A DNA stretch of 64,000 bases, from the NCBI RefSeq assembly GCF_030269925.1, contig NC_085135.1, forward strand, positions 10,664,753-10,728,752, written 5' to 3'. The translations under genes and the position numbers were made by a program. A model generated the notes under the pieces. It saw nothing but the letters and a program-made list of their open reading frames with translations, searched no databases and was not told the origin of the DNA. How positions within the stretch are numbered: position 1 is the first letter of the stretch; each line of letters opens with the position of its first letter. Source of the stretch: Bombyx mori (lineage: Eukaryota; Arthropoda; Insecta; Lepidoptera; Bombycidae). Shown here in pieces: positions 28,569-39,235 of this stretch.

Positions 28569-31500
28569 ACTTATACTAAATTTTCTAAATTCACGACTCA
28601 ACCAAAAGAATTGAGTTCTTCTAAATTCACGACTCAACCAAAAGAATTGAGTTCTTCTAAATTCACGACTCAACCAAGAGAATTGAGTTCTTCTAAATTC
28701 ATGACTCAAATAAAAGAATTGAGTTCTCCTAACTTCACGACTCAGCCAAATAAACTGAGTTCTACCAAGTTTATACCTCGACGAAAAGAGTTGAGTTCTA
28801 CTAAATTCACGACTCAGTCAAAAGAATTGACGAGTTCTACTAATGATAAAAAACTAAATGATAAAATAACAAACAAAAAATTTTACTCAAATTCAAAAAT
28901 CAATCAATACAATTCTAATTTTATTCATTCTAAATTCATGACTCAATCAAGACAATCGAATGATAACAAAAATCAGGGCCGTACTCAGAGTCCGGATTCA
29001 AAAAATAATTTACCTAACTCTAACTTAGTTACAAATCCTAAATCTAAACTTATGTACGAAATTAACGATTACAGTAAAAAGGTGTCTTTACCTCATATTT
29101 ACTTAAATTCTAAACATGCCTCTGAAAAACTATGTTTCCTTATTGACACAGGATCCACCATAAGTATTATAAAAGGATCAAGTTTATTAGAAGTCCCGAA
29201 TCTCTCGAACGAAATCGTGAAATTAAAAGGGATTAATAGTTCAGAAAATCCTGTTGAAACATTAGGTACTTTCGAAATGGAATTTAATTTATATAACGAA
29301 ACTTTTAAATACAAATTTCACCTTACAAATGACGATATTAATTTAAATAATTACGATGGAATTCTTGGTAGCGATTTTTGCAATTATTTTAAATCGAACA
29401 TCAATTATTTTTCTAAATCCTTATCTGTAATGAATCATTCTATTCCTATCATTTATACTCAACCAACTTATATCATTCCGGCTCGTTCCGAAGCCGTCAT
29501 TGAATGCACAGTGTCAAATCACGTGCCCGAGCTTTATCGTAATAACGAAGCTCTTGTTCTAGATCATACTTTATGTGAAGGTGTTTATGTCGCTAATTGC
29601 ATAGTTACGATCAAACAAAATAATAAAATAAATATTTTTATTTTAAATACTACAGAGAGCGATATCGAAGTGAAAGATTATCACGTAACGTTAACGCCTC
29701 TCGAACGCGAATGTTTTGATTACGGATCTTGTTTTAATATTAATTCTAATGTAACTTCTAAATCTGATCGTATTAACAAAGTTCTAAGTCTTATCCGATG
29801 TTCTCATTTAAATGATGAAGAACGTAAAGTTCTTTTAGAGTGTTGTTCACAATATACAGATATTTTTCACATCGAAGGTGAACCTTTAACTTTCACAAGT
29901 GCTATTGAGCACACCATAAATACAGGCAACGCACCTCCTATCCACGTTAAGTCGTATCGTTTTCCTGAATGTCACAAAGAGGAGGTTGATTCTCAAATTC
30001 GTAAGATGTTAGAACAAGACATCATCCGACCTTCTATTTCACCCTGGAGCGCTCCGGTTTGGGTTGTGCCCAAGAAAATGGACGCTTCCGGTAAACGAAA
30101 ATGGAGAATCGTTATAGATTACCGACGCCTTAATGACGTTACCGTTTCAGAGACTTATCCGCTACCTCTTATTACAGACATTCTAGACCAGTTGGGTCAT
30201 TCCAAATATTTTAGTACGCTGGATCTTACAAGCGGATTTCACCAATTACGAACCAGCGCTCAGGACGCCCCAAAAACAGGTTTTACAATTAGCACTAATT
30301 CGAGCATGTCTGGACATTACGAATTCACCAGAATGCCTTTTGGGTTGAAAAATGCCCCTGCTACTTTTCAACGTCTTATGAACACTGTTCTATCAGGTCT
30401 ACAAGGTCTCCATTGTTATATTTATTTGGACGATTGTATCGTGTACAGCCAAAATCTTAACTCGCACATTACCAAATTAAAATTGGTATTCGATAAATTT
30501 CGACAATTCAACCTCAAACTCCAACCAGACAAGTGTGAATTTTTAAGACACGAAGTCACTTATCTTGGCCATATTATCACCGACAAAGGTGTTTCTCCGA
30601 ATCCCGAAAAAGTCAAGGCCGTTTCACAATTCCCAATTCCGAAAAATCCTAAAGAGATAAAATCATTTTTAGGCCTCATAGGTTATTATCGCCGTTTTAT
30701 CGAAAACTTCTCTAAGTTAACTAAACCACTTACTTCCCTCTTGAGGAAGGATGCTGACTTCCTTTGGAACAAGGAACAGCAACACGCATTCGAATTCTTA
30801 AAAGAAAAACTAGTTACTGCCCCTCTACTTCAATATCCAAATTTTTCAGAACCTTTTAATGTTACTACAGATGCAAGTAATTACGCCATAGGGGCAATTT
30901 TATCCCAAGGTCAAATAGGCAAGGATAAACCGATAGCGTATGCATCACGCACTTTAAACAAAGCCGAAGGCAACTATTCCACCACTGAGAAAGAGCTTTT
31001 AGCCATCTTATTTGCTGTTAAAACTTTTAGGCCATACTTATACGGCAACAAATTTAAAATCGTTACAGATCACAGACCTCTTGTGTGGTTATTTAATGTA
31101 AAAGACCCCGGTAGTAGGCTTATTCGCTGGCGTCTTAAACTCGAAGAGTATGACTATGAAATAGTTTACAAGCAAGGTCGTCTTAACTCTAACGCCGATG
31201 CTTTATCTCGTTGCCCTATCAACGCTATAAATATAAATAATTTGAACAATCTTAGTTATGAAAAATATTTTAAACTTCAATTTATAAACAAACTTCCAAC
31301 ATCAGACACTGTTATCGAAGAATGTACTGAAAGTCTACATTTATCTAAGTTTAATACAATCGCTTGCCCAGTTTCATTAGATTTTGATTGTTCTATACCT
31401 CACTGCGAGGATATCTTAAACCAACTCGAAAATACTGAAGAGTTACTAAATTCCGAACGCGAAGTTCTTACAATTAAAAGTATTAAAAATAAAAATAAAA

Positions 31501-32789
31501 CTTTCTACTTCTTATACACTAAAGTTCATCATTACGAAGAGACTCATTTTAGAGATATTTATAATTTATTAATTAAACTAAGAAATATGTTAATAGAGTG
31601 TGAAAATATCACAGACTTAGCATTACCAGATTTTTCAGACCCATTCTCTAAATTAAATTACACGAAAGTCTATAATATAATTTCCTACGTTTTCTATAAT
31701 ACTAATATCAAAATACATATTTATAAAAATAAATTAATTTATCCGACTCCAATAGAAGTCCCTAAAATTTTAAAGGAAAACCACGATTCACCTATCGCTG
31801 GTCATCCAGGATCACAACGCTTGTATAAGCGCATTAAAGCTATGTACTATTGGAAAGGTATGCGTTCTGATATTGAACAATATGTAAAAAGCTGCAAACT
31901 TTGTCAAATTAACAAACCTCTACGTAAATCAAATAAAGCTCCGATGGAGATCACGTCTACATCTACTAAGCCGTTTGAGCGGTTAGCCTTAGATGTCGTA
32001 GGCCCTTTGCCCGACTCAGGTTTTCAAAATTTCAAGTTTATTCTAACTTTACAAGATGATTTAACCAAATTCACGAGTGCTTACCCTATGGTTACTTCTA
32101 CTAGTGAGGAGATAGCTCGTAATATCGTACATTTCATGTCTTTGTTCGGTTTTCCAAAAACCATTTTAACTGACCTAGGTACTTGCTTTACGTCAGAATT
32201 ATTTAAACAACTAACTGAAATCTTAAAAGTAAAAGCTTTATTTGCAACTCCGTATCATCCTCAAACAAACGGAGCTCTAGAACGCTCACACGCTACTTTA
32301 AAAGAATATTTAAAGTCTTTCGTTAATGAAAATCAAAACGATTGGCATTGCTATTTATTTACTGCAATATTAGCCTATAATACTACTCCCCATTGCACTA
32401 CTAATTATACTCCACACGAGTTATTATTCGGTTACAAACCGTCCATTCCAAGTTCTTTATATGAAAGCAACAGTAACACAACCTATAATGAATATATTCG
32501 CGCATTACAATATAGAATGCGTTTTAGTCGCGAAAAAGCGATACAAAATATTATTAACAGTAAAGAAAGGTCTAAGCAATACTATGATACGAATTCTCGC
32601 GAAATTTTGTATAAAGCTGGTGATATGGTATATTTAAAACACCATCATAAATTGAGAAAAGCTCTATCGCCCATATGGAAAGGCCCTTACAAAATTACTA
32701 AAGTTCACAATAAACATAACGTGACCCTACAAGTAGGTCGTAAACAAATTAAATATCATACCAACGAAATTAAACCTGCTACAATCTAA
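28506..32789 (+). CDS. pol: Gypsy 2 Pol (protease, RT, RNase H, integrase), open
   Basis: About 1427 codons, read by -1 frameshift from gag. It has no convincing start of its own: the first codon of the longest independent frame is a TTG at 28527. In order: a linker with seven 12-residue repeats (28590-28830); retropepsin LIDTGS with Asp at 29145; RT with YLDD at 30423-30434; RNase H (TTDASNY, TDHRP); integrase HHCC (about 31775-31930) and catalytic motifs LDVVGP, LTDLGTCF and GALERSH; and a C-terminal GPY/F-type module (WKGPYK). All key residues are present and the frame is unbroken, so enzyme function is plausible. Confidence 0.93.
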   Translation, partial: FKLNRISLPCPSKSNQNHKDTTYTKFSKFTTQPKELSSSKFTTQPKELSSSKFTTQPRELSSSKFMTQIKELSSPNFTTQPNKLSSTKFIPRRKELSSTKFTTQSKELTSSTNDKKLNDKITNKKFYSNSKINQYNSNFIHSKFMTQSRQSNDNKNQGRTQSPDSKNNLPNSNLVTNPKSKLMYEINDYSKKVSLPHIYLNSKHASEKLCFLIDTGSTISIIKGSSLLEVPNLSNEIVKLKGINSSENPVETLGTFEMEFNLYNETFKYKFHLTNDDINLNNYDGILGSDFCNYFKSNINYFSKSLSVMNHSIPIIYTQPTYIIPARSEAVIECTVSNHVPELYRNNEALVLDHTLCEGVYVANCIVTIKQNNKINIFILNTTESDIEVKDYHVTLTPLERECFDYGSCFNINSNVTSKSDRINKVLSLIRCSHLNDEERKVLLECCSQYTDIFHIEGEPLTFTSAIEHTINTGNAPPIHVKSYRFPECHKEEVDSQIRKMLEQDIIRPSISPWSAPVWVVPKKMDASGKRKWRIVIDYRRLNDVTVSETYPLPLITDILDQLGHSKYFSTLDLTSGFHQLRTSAQDAPKTGFTISTNSSMSGHYEFTRMPFGLKNAPATFQRLMNTVLSGLQGLHCYIYLDDCIVYSQNLNSHITKLKLVFDKFRQFNLKLQPDKCEFLRHEVTYLGHIITDKGVSPNPEKVKAVSQFPIPKNPKEIKSFLGLIGYYRRFIENFSKLTKPLTSLLRKDADFLWNKEQQHAFEFLKEKLVTAPLLQYPNFSEPFNVTTDASNYAIGAILSQGQIGKDKPIAYASRTLNKAEGNYSTTEKELLAILFAVKTFRPYLYGNKFKIVTDHRPLVWLFNVKDPGSRLIRWRLKLEEYDYEIVYKQGRLNSNADALSRCPINAININNLNNLSYEKYFKLQFINKLPTSDTVIEECTESLHLSKFNTIACPVSLDFDCSIPHCEDILNQLENTEELLNSEREVLTIKSIKNKNKTFYFLYTKVHHYEETHFRDIYNLLIKLRNMLIECENITDLALPDFSDPFSKLNYTKVYNIISYVFYNTNIKIHIYKNKLIYPTPIEVPKILKENHDSPIAGHPGSQRLYKRIKAMYYWKGMRSDIEQYVKSCKLCQINKPLRKSNKAPMEITSTSTKPFERLALDVVGPLPDSGFQNFKFILTLQDDLTKFTSAYPMVTSTSEEIARNIVHFMSLFGFPKTILTDLGTCFTSELFKQLTEILKVKALFATPYHPQTNGALERSHATLKEYLKSFVNENQNDWHCYLFTAILAYNTTPHCTTNYTPHELLFGYKPSIPSSLYESNSNTTYNEYIRALQYRMRFSREKAIQNIINSKERSKQYYDTNSREILYKAGDMVYLKHHHKLRKALSPIWKGPYKITKVHNKHNVTLQVGRKQIKYHTNEIKPATI
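28590..28830 (+). repeat. Seven degenerate 36-bp repeats at the start of gypsy 2 pol
   Basis: Encodes units of the type FTTQPKELSSSK (12 residues), seven times with increasing divergence, followed by more Asn/Lys-rich sequence. Same position as the unrelated 54-bp repeats of gypsy A. Confidence 0.9.
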
Positions 32790-34279
32790 CTTCTACGTCT
32801 AAATTTATTCTATGTGTTTATATTCATATAATAAAGTCTACTATAAATAATTTTAATACGACTATCTTCAAACTTAATCAAAACGAGATCAAATTGAATT
32901 CTCAAATAAATAAAATGAACGAAATATTTTCTCAAATTACAAAAACTGATAATCTATTATTGTATAATTCTAAGTTAAATAATTTACTTAATATTATCGA
33001 AAGTTCTCTACTAACCATTTCAAATTTTCTAGACACTACATTAAGTTCTATATTATTTTCGAAGGTTAACATCCTACACCCTAGCGTAATTAGTCCCTTA
33101 GATCTTTATAATGAATTATTTAAGCATAGTAATCAAATAAATAAAAGGCTAGACTTTCCAGTCACCCTAAATATTCAAAATATTCATTCATTGATCGATG
33201 TTTCTAAGCTTAGTTCTTATTTCTATAATAATAAAGTCATATTCGTATTACGAATTCCTTTAATAATTCCAGACAAGTTCGTTGTTTATAAAAACATACC
33301 TTTACCTACACCTCACGATGAGTCACATCGCACTTTCGCTTTAATTAAACCGTCTAACTCGTACATCGCTTTAAGTGACGATAGACTGCATTATGCTATG
33401 CTGGATAATTTTGATAATTGTAAAATGATAAACAATAACTATTCTATATGTGAATCAATAACTATATACTCAAGTGTAAGTAATCCTAATTGTGAATCTA
33501 AATTATTAACAGAGGTTATTCTTTCATTGCCCTCTGAATGTATTTCTAAAATTTTATATGGTCAAATTGATATTTGGCAAAAACTACTAAATAACAAATG
33601 GATATACGTTCAATCAAATAAAAGTAAACTTACTATCAAATGTAATGACGTCATCCATGATTATTCTATCGAAGGAACAGGAATTCTTAAGTTAACAAAC
33701 AATTGTATCGGTTACTCTAAGACCATTCAACTTATACCAACGAATTCTTACTCTTTTATTATTAAATCTCCTTTAAATATAAACTTTGATATTACATCCG
33801 ATGATTGTTGTAAGAGAGACATACTTAATGAAAGTTTACCACATTTGTCGCCAATCTCTATTAGCAAAATAAATCTAGATTCCTTGAAATATGCTACGCA
33901 CCAAATGGACAATTTAGAAAATGAATTAAATAATATTGAGAAACAATCTCATTTTATTAAATATGGCTCATACTATTCTACATTTACTTATATCCTTATC
34001 GTGTGTTTGTTTCTATTTTTAATGTATAAGATTTACAGATATTTTAAAAACAAAACGTCCAATTCTGTATGTTGTATTCAAATATTTAACGGATGTTATA
34101 ACACAAAATCAACCAATAAAAAATGTAAAGTTTCAAATTCTATCGAGATGACTGAGATATCATCCAATGATGAAGATAAAATGTCTATACAATCCTTGCC
34201 AATTAGGCAGAAGCAGAATTATAAATCTACTATTTATAATAAGGATCAATCCTCTTCAAACAGAAATTTAAATTTCTGA
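32790..34279 (+). pseudogene. env: Gypsy 2 env, N-terminal part missing
   Basis: The 461-codon frame from 32894 (TTG, no ATG at that point) aligns with gypsy A Env from about residue 190 to the end. Shared are the helical region, the LFSK...LHPS motif, the paired Cys and the membrane segment (about residues 362-385). The part of gypsy A Env with the cleavage-type site and fusion-peptide-like stretch has no counterpart. Only about 100 bases separate pol from this frame, instead of about 570. The open frame continues upstream to about 32780 without a good start. A cell-surface fusion protein is therefore unlikely to be made. Confidence 0.85.
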
Positions 34280-34589
34280 TTTAATTATTTAATATAAATA
34301 ATAATAATAATATATTAAACATGAATAATATTTTATATAATCTTGTAATTCTAATTTTGCTAATTCTAATTTTGAATGTTTTATACAAGTTTAAACATAC
34401 ATTGTAATGTTAATTTTAATACTAATTCCTAACTTTAATTTTATAAATATTATTAAGAACGAATTTTCAATATTTTCTGTTTTATTTTCTATTTTCAATT
34501 TAATGATTTAATGATTTTGTAATGACTCCTCAAATTTTATATTATTTTCGTTTAACTACGCTTCATCTTATTGAGGATGAAGCTTCGTC
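34280..34589 (+). other. Non-coding stretch between env and polypurine tract, gypsy 2
   Basis: AT-rich (TAATTTTAAT-type), no coding frame; 3' UTR of the element. Confidence 0.7.
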
Positions 34590-34601
34590 AAAAGGGGGAG
34601 C
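34590..34601 (+). promoter_or_regulatory. Polypurine tract of gypsy 2
   Basis: AAAAGGGGGAG directly before the 3' LTR. Confidence 0.8.
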
Positions 34602-34872
34602 TGTTACACACTACTCTACAAAGCAGCTTTGCCCTAATCAGCTCGTTTACGAGCTCACTGTGTTTTTCCATTAGAGTCATCATTTTTAGCTTTCATGTAA
34701 AATCAAATCGTATTGAAAATCAGTTAGAATCTGGAAGCCGTCGCGAGCATACATAAGTTTGAGAAGTCAACAATAGTGTTGTAAAATTGTGAAAGTCTAA
34801 TAAAAGACAGTTTAGTCGTGAAAAGTTTTTTGTGTTTTTTTTAAAAAGAAGTTTGAGAAAGGCCGTGTAACA
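34602..34872 (+). repeat. 3' LTR of gypsy 2
   Basis: 271 bp, identical to 26786-27056 by eye; followed by GTTC. Confidence 0.96.
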
Positions 34873-36000
34873 GTTCCCAGAAGGCTGGCAGCATTTCCAC
34901 GCTGGATAGCAATGCTAATTCTTTGTGCAAAATACGTACCGGCCTTCTGGTCTCCCGATGCCTCAATAAGTTTTTTTTAAGGTCCTTAAAAAAGCTTTTA
35001 GCAGATGGGCCCCAGGGGCCCAAAGTTTCCACCCCAAACGGAACAAAAATGAAATTTTTAGAGAGATTTTCATATTTCCGCCGTTTGAGGCCTTCAGCCA
35101 TTGAAGCAGTGCTGCCAGCGTTAGAATTGGTCCCAGGAAGATGTGTCGGTGCCATGGTATCTACACAAGTCGCATCCCAAACGAGCGACCGACCCATCTT
35201 CCAGGGAATAATCGACATACCGTCTAGTCTCTTACCATCGCCTCGCACCAAACCATTCGGTTCTAGAATGGCTGGCACGCCGGCGCTGACAAGGGCCCGA
35301 CGGATGATGTCACTTATGCTGGCGTGGTGGGATATTCTGCCAGCGTTTTTCACGCATGAGAGCCCGTGGTAACCAAAGCGGTCGACAATGTTGCCATACT
35401 GGCAGTGATGCTGAACACAGCAAGGTGCCCCCAGGCGAAGACAGATTGCTAAACGAAAGCTACTGTCGGACATTAGAGTGCCGGTGTGAAGTGATGGATG
35501 GGCCTGCAACCATAGCCCCGATTCCCATTCTGCAACTGCGAGGAGGCAAGCACGCTCTGTTGAATCTCTACATGAGTCAAGTAGATTTTTACGTACTAAT
35601 TCACAGAGCGGCTCATCCCACAATCGCTGGGAAGTCGGGACCGTGGGCAGATCAGTATTAGGGCAGGCTAGTAACCACTCATTTCTTGCTTCAGTCATAT
35701 AAGTGATTTTTGGATCCAATAAAGGCGAAGACAAAATTTTAGAAACGAGTTCGTTAGTACTGTGGACTGAACCAAAAAATGCTGGTAATGCTACACATGA
35801 AATTTTGCGGATGCCTAGGCCCCCAAGCTTTATCGGGAGAGAAGCTAGGGACCATACTCAGTCGTCCATGTCTACGTTCAAAACCGCGACGAGTGTATCT
35901 CTCACTATGTTGTCCAAATCCTGTAAAAGAGTTTTCTCTGTCCAGATTGGACAACACCGGAGGTAGTAGGTAAATTTAGGAACGAAAAGGCAGTATCTAA
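34873..36000 (-). pseudogene. Reverse-transcriptase-type retroelement pseudogene, split by gypsy 2
   Basis: The minus-strand frame contains SLPIKLGGLGIRK, a signature of the region behind the RT in many LINE-like proteins. About 290 codons follow with a Cys/His cluster (CC-x2-HHC ... GYHGLSC), then RGDGKRLDG and VWDATCVDT. The last two could be the core of a PD-(D/E)xK-like nuclease, but this is a guess. An in-frame TGA (35858-35860) marks decay. The frame continues beyond the gypsy 2 insertion to a stop at 26759. The clade is not assigned. Confidence 0.65.
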
Positions 36001-36347
36001 TGATGTTTAAGCTATATGGGTATTAATTTTGAGTAGACGGCCTGAGCATGCACTAAAATTTAGGATTTTCTCTTTAACGAAGTCTTGCATGGACTCCTCA
36101 AAGTTTTTTTTTTTTTTTTGTGATTGATAGATTACTGGTGGCCCGGAGGCCTTTCCAGTTTCACCAGGACATGTGGGCGAGCAAAGGCTCAGCCAGGAGG
36201 GGTTGGATTTGCTAACAACTGTCCGAGCGCCTCCGAAGGAGACCTAACAACTCAAGAGCAATTGCTTCGCGAATGAATCTACTACCGGATCGGAATCGCG
36301 ACCCACTGAGAAGATCCGGCGAGAAACTCAGCGGGCTGATGCATGGG

Positions 36348-39232
36348 TTAGGTTGCACGTCGACCTCTTTGTCGATTTCGACGAGTACGGTTACCGGGGT
36401 TCCTAAGCCTACTCCTAGTGTTAGCGCTGAAGATGTCTAATGCAAAGGTTATTATTGGATCTGATGGATCCGTAAGGACGTGTCTAGGGCGTCGACGGTG
36501 ACTGGCTCCTGCATGATCAGGATTCGGGGAGTAGTCAGCGGCGGCAACGATAAAGCGATTATCATGACGCATAGCCTTATCGAAGTATCGTTCCGACGCT
36601 GACTTCATGTATTTCTGGACTGATTCGAGGCCCAGGTCGTCGTGTAGGTCAACGTTCATCACGAACCACGGAGCTCCAACGGCTAACCTGCAAAAGCGGG
36701 ATTGTAGGGATTGGAGGGTGTCTATGTGTGTGCGGGCCGCGTGAGCGAACACCACACTCGCGTAAGTCATGACGGGCCTTATGCAAGTTTTGTAAAGTGT
36801 CACCTTGTTCCGAAGGGACATTTTACTCCGCTTACAGATCATGGGATAGAGTCTCCCGAGAATAAATGCGGCACGGTCGCGGACTGTTTTTATATGCGGG
36901 CGAAATGTCATGGATGCATCCAGGGTGACACCCAGGTACTTGACCTTCCTGGCCCAGGGTATAGGTTGGCCGAACAGGGTGATGGGGGGGTGATATTTCT
37001 CCTCCTAATGTGGGAGGAAATAAGCGGTGAGTTTCCCCTTTGAAATAACACTGCTTTGCTTCTCGCTGGGTTGATGTCTATGCGCCATTTTCTGAACCAC
37101 TGTCCGAGGGTTAACGCTGCGCTCTGGAGCTTACTCGCGATTAGGGACTTTTTTCTACTTGAGTAGTAAACGATTGTGTCATCTGCAAATAAGGCTAGCT
37201 GGGTCGGCGGCGACCGGGGAATATCGTTAATAAATAAACTAAATAGAAGCGGAGAGAGAACGGAGCCTTGCGGGACTCCAGCCGTGAGTGGTCGCGGGGA
37301 GGAGCGGGTTCCCTCTACTCGATATCGAAAAGAGCGGTTAGACAGGAAGTCCCGTATGATGAGCACGAGACTGTCCGGTACGCCCATGTTGAAAAGTTTG
37401 AAAATCAAACCGTTGTGCCAGACTTTGTCGAACGCTTTTGCGACATCGAAGAAGAGGGCTCCCGTGTAGATCGGCTTTGGTCGATTAAGTCCTACGAGAA
37501 TGTGCTCCGTGAGGCGGTGCACCTGTTGTACGCATGAGTGATTTGCACGGAACCCGAATTGTTCATCGATGAGAATGCCCTTGGATGAGACGAAGTCTCT
37601 GAGGCGTTTGTAGAGCAGACGCTCATACAGTTTGCCTAGAGACATGAGGAGGCTAATCGGGCGGTAGCTCGTCGGATGATTTTTTGGTTTACCGGGTTTA
37701 TGTATGCCGATAACGTCCGCTTCTTTCCACACCGCGGGAAAGATACAGTTCGCCATAGCGGCATTGAAAATAGATGCCAACATCACGATGAGTTGGACGG
37801 GTAAAAGTTTAATAACGCGGTTAGATATACCGTCGGAACCGGGAGCCTTGCGAGGACGTAGGTCTTTGATCAAGTCTTTAACTTCCATCGGGGTGACGGG
37901 TGGTAACGCATCCGAGGGTGGCAAGGAGGCTCTGCGTTCTACCTCACTGTCTACTAATTCTACATGAACAGGGTCCACGGATTGAGTGCTGGGCGTGCAC
38001 TGGGTTTGCAATGTATCGGCCAGCAGCTCTGCTTTTTCATCATCATCGAACGCCGCGAGTCGGCCTGAGGGGCCTACGAGGGGGGGCATAGTTCCTACCG
38101 TATCCGATTTGAGAGTACGAGCTAAGCGGTAGTAAGACCTTTGGGAGGGCGCGAGTCTTTCTAAGAAATCAGACCATCTGGCATCTCGGACTTCGGCGAT
38201 GCGAGACTTTACGTCGCGTTGTAGGGCACGCATTCGAATACGATTATCCACGGTAGGATACCTATCGTAGGCGCGGATCGAGGCATTCTTAGCTCTAAGG
38301 AGTTCCCTAATATCGTCGGGCAATTTGAAGCGGTGAAGGAAGTCCTCCGCTACAACTTGCTTCGATGACCTATCTAATGTCGAGGTGATGTGTGACGTTA
38401 AGATGTCTATGGCTTCAGCGGTATCCTGAGGAGACGGGGTAGAGTCCGGGCTAAACGGGAGCGATGGTGGATCAGATTCAGCTAAGCTGATGCCCAGCGT
38501 GTGCCAATCCACCACAGTCCTCGTGACGGGAACGGAATCGGGAGCGCGACCGAGCTTCATAACGACGGGACGATGGTCTGAATCTAACTCTGAAACTACT
38601 TCGATCGAGTGTAAGCACAGAGTTACGTTTTTTAATAACGCTATGTCGAGTATATCCGGACGAAGCGCGATATTTAGCGGGAAGTGAGTCGGGGTTAGCG
38701 GAGCGACGATATCGAAGGCGAGATCATCGACTAACGCGTCAAGCCGCCTGCCATTCGGGGTTGTGGTGTGTGAGTTCCACCTGACGTGTTTACAATTTAG
38801 GTCGCCCGCTAGAATGACAGAGCTTCCCATGCCGAGCAGCGCCTCGATATCACTGCTTAGAACAATCTTATCCGGTGGAAGATAAACGGACGCGATAACG
38901 ATCGGCGCGTGTCCAGTCAGTGAGATTCGGCATACTGATGCTTCGATGTTAGAAAGCGCGGGGGGGTCGAGTGGGACGCAGTGCAGGGCTCGTCTATAGT
39001 AAATGACGGTACCACCACCACGAGCAGTGAGCCTGTCGTTCCTAACCATGTTATAATTCGCGATTTTAGGGTCACGGCGCGCGGGCTTAAGCAGGGTCTC
39101 CTGCACCAAAAAGATGTCAATTTGATGGTCACGCAAAAAATCACAAACCTGATCACGTTGATTTGCGAGACCGTAAGCGTTAAAAAATCCTATCGTTACG
39201 CATAGGGGCTTTATTCTACTTATGTACGCCAT
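36348..39232 (-). pseudogene. Jockey II ORF2 (endonuclease/reverse transcriptase), one frameshift
   Basis: Starts at ATG 39232 on the minus strand, three bases after the ORF1 stop. The endonuclease has the expected NAYG, QETLL, GDLNCKHVRWNS and SDHRPV motifs. RT blocks are PGSDGISN, SYRPIS, QFGFRANHS and [10 protein letters not shown], with FADD at 37178-37189. A base is missing in a G run at about 36984-36991, compared with the plus-strand fragment at 26140. This moves the last 187 codons into another frame. Without it, ORF2 would have about 960 codons. The RT core itself is intact. Confidence 0.9.
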
Positions 39233-39235
39233 TGA

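Larger units (their letters stand above)
26786..34872 (+). mobile_element. Gypsy-like LTR element with env remnant (gypsy 2), complete
   Basis: 8087 bases between 271-bp LTRs that I find identical along their whole length, flanked by GTTC (26782-26785 and 34873-34876). Order: LTR, tRNA-Leu primer site, leader with a 59-bp duplication, gag, pol, truncated env, polypurine tract, LTR. It is a relative of gypsy A at the protein level but a distinct family. Identical LTRs plus open gag and pol make it the youngest and most intact element here. Confidence 0.95.
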
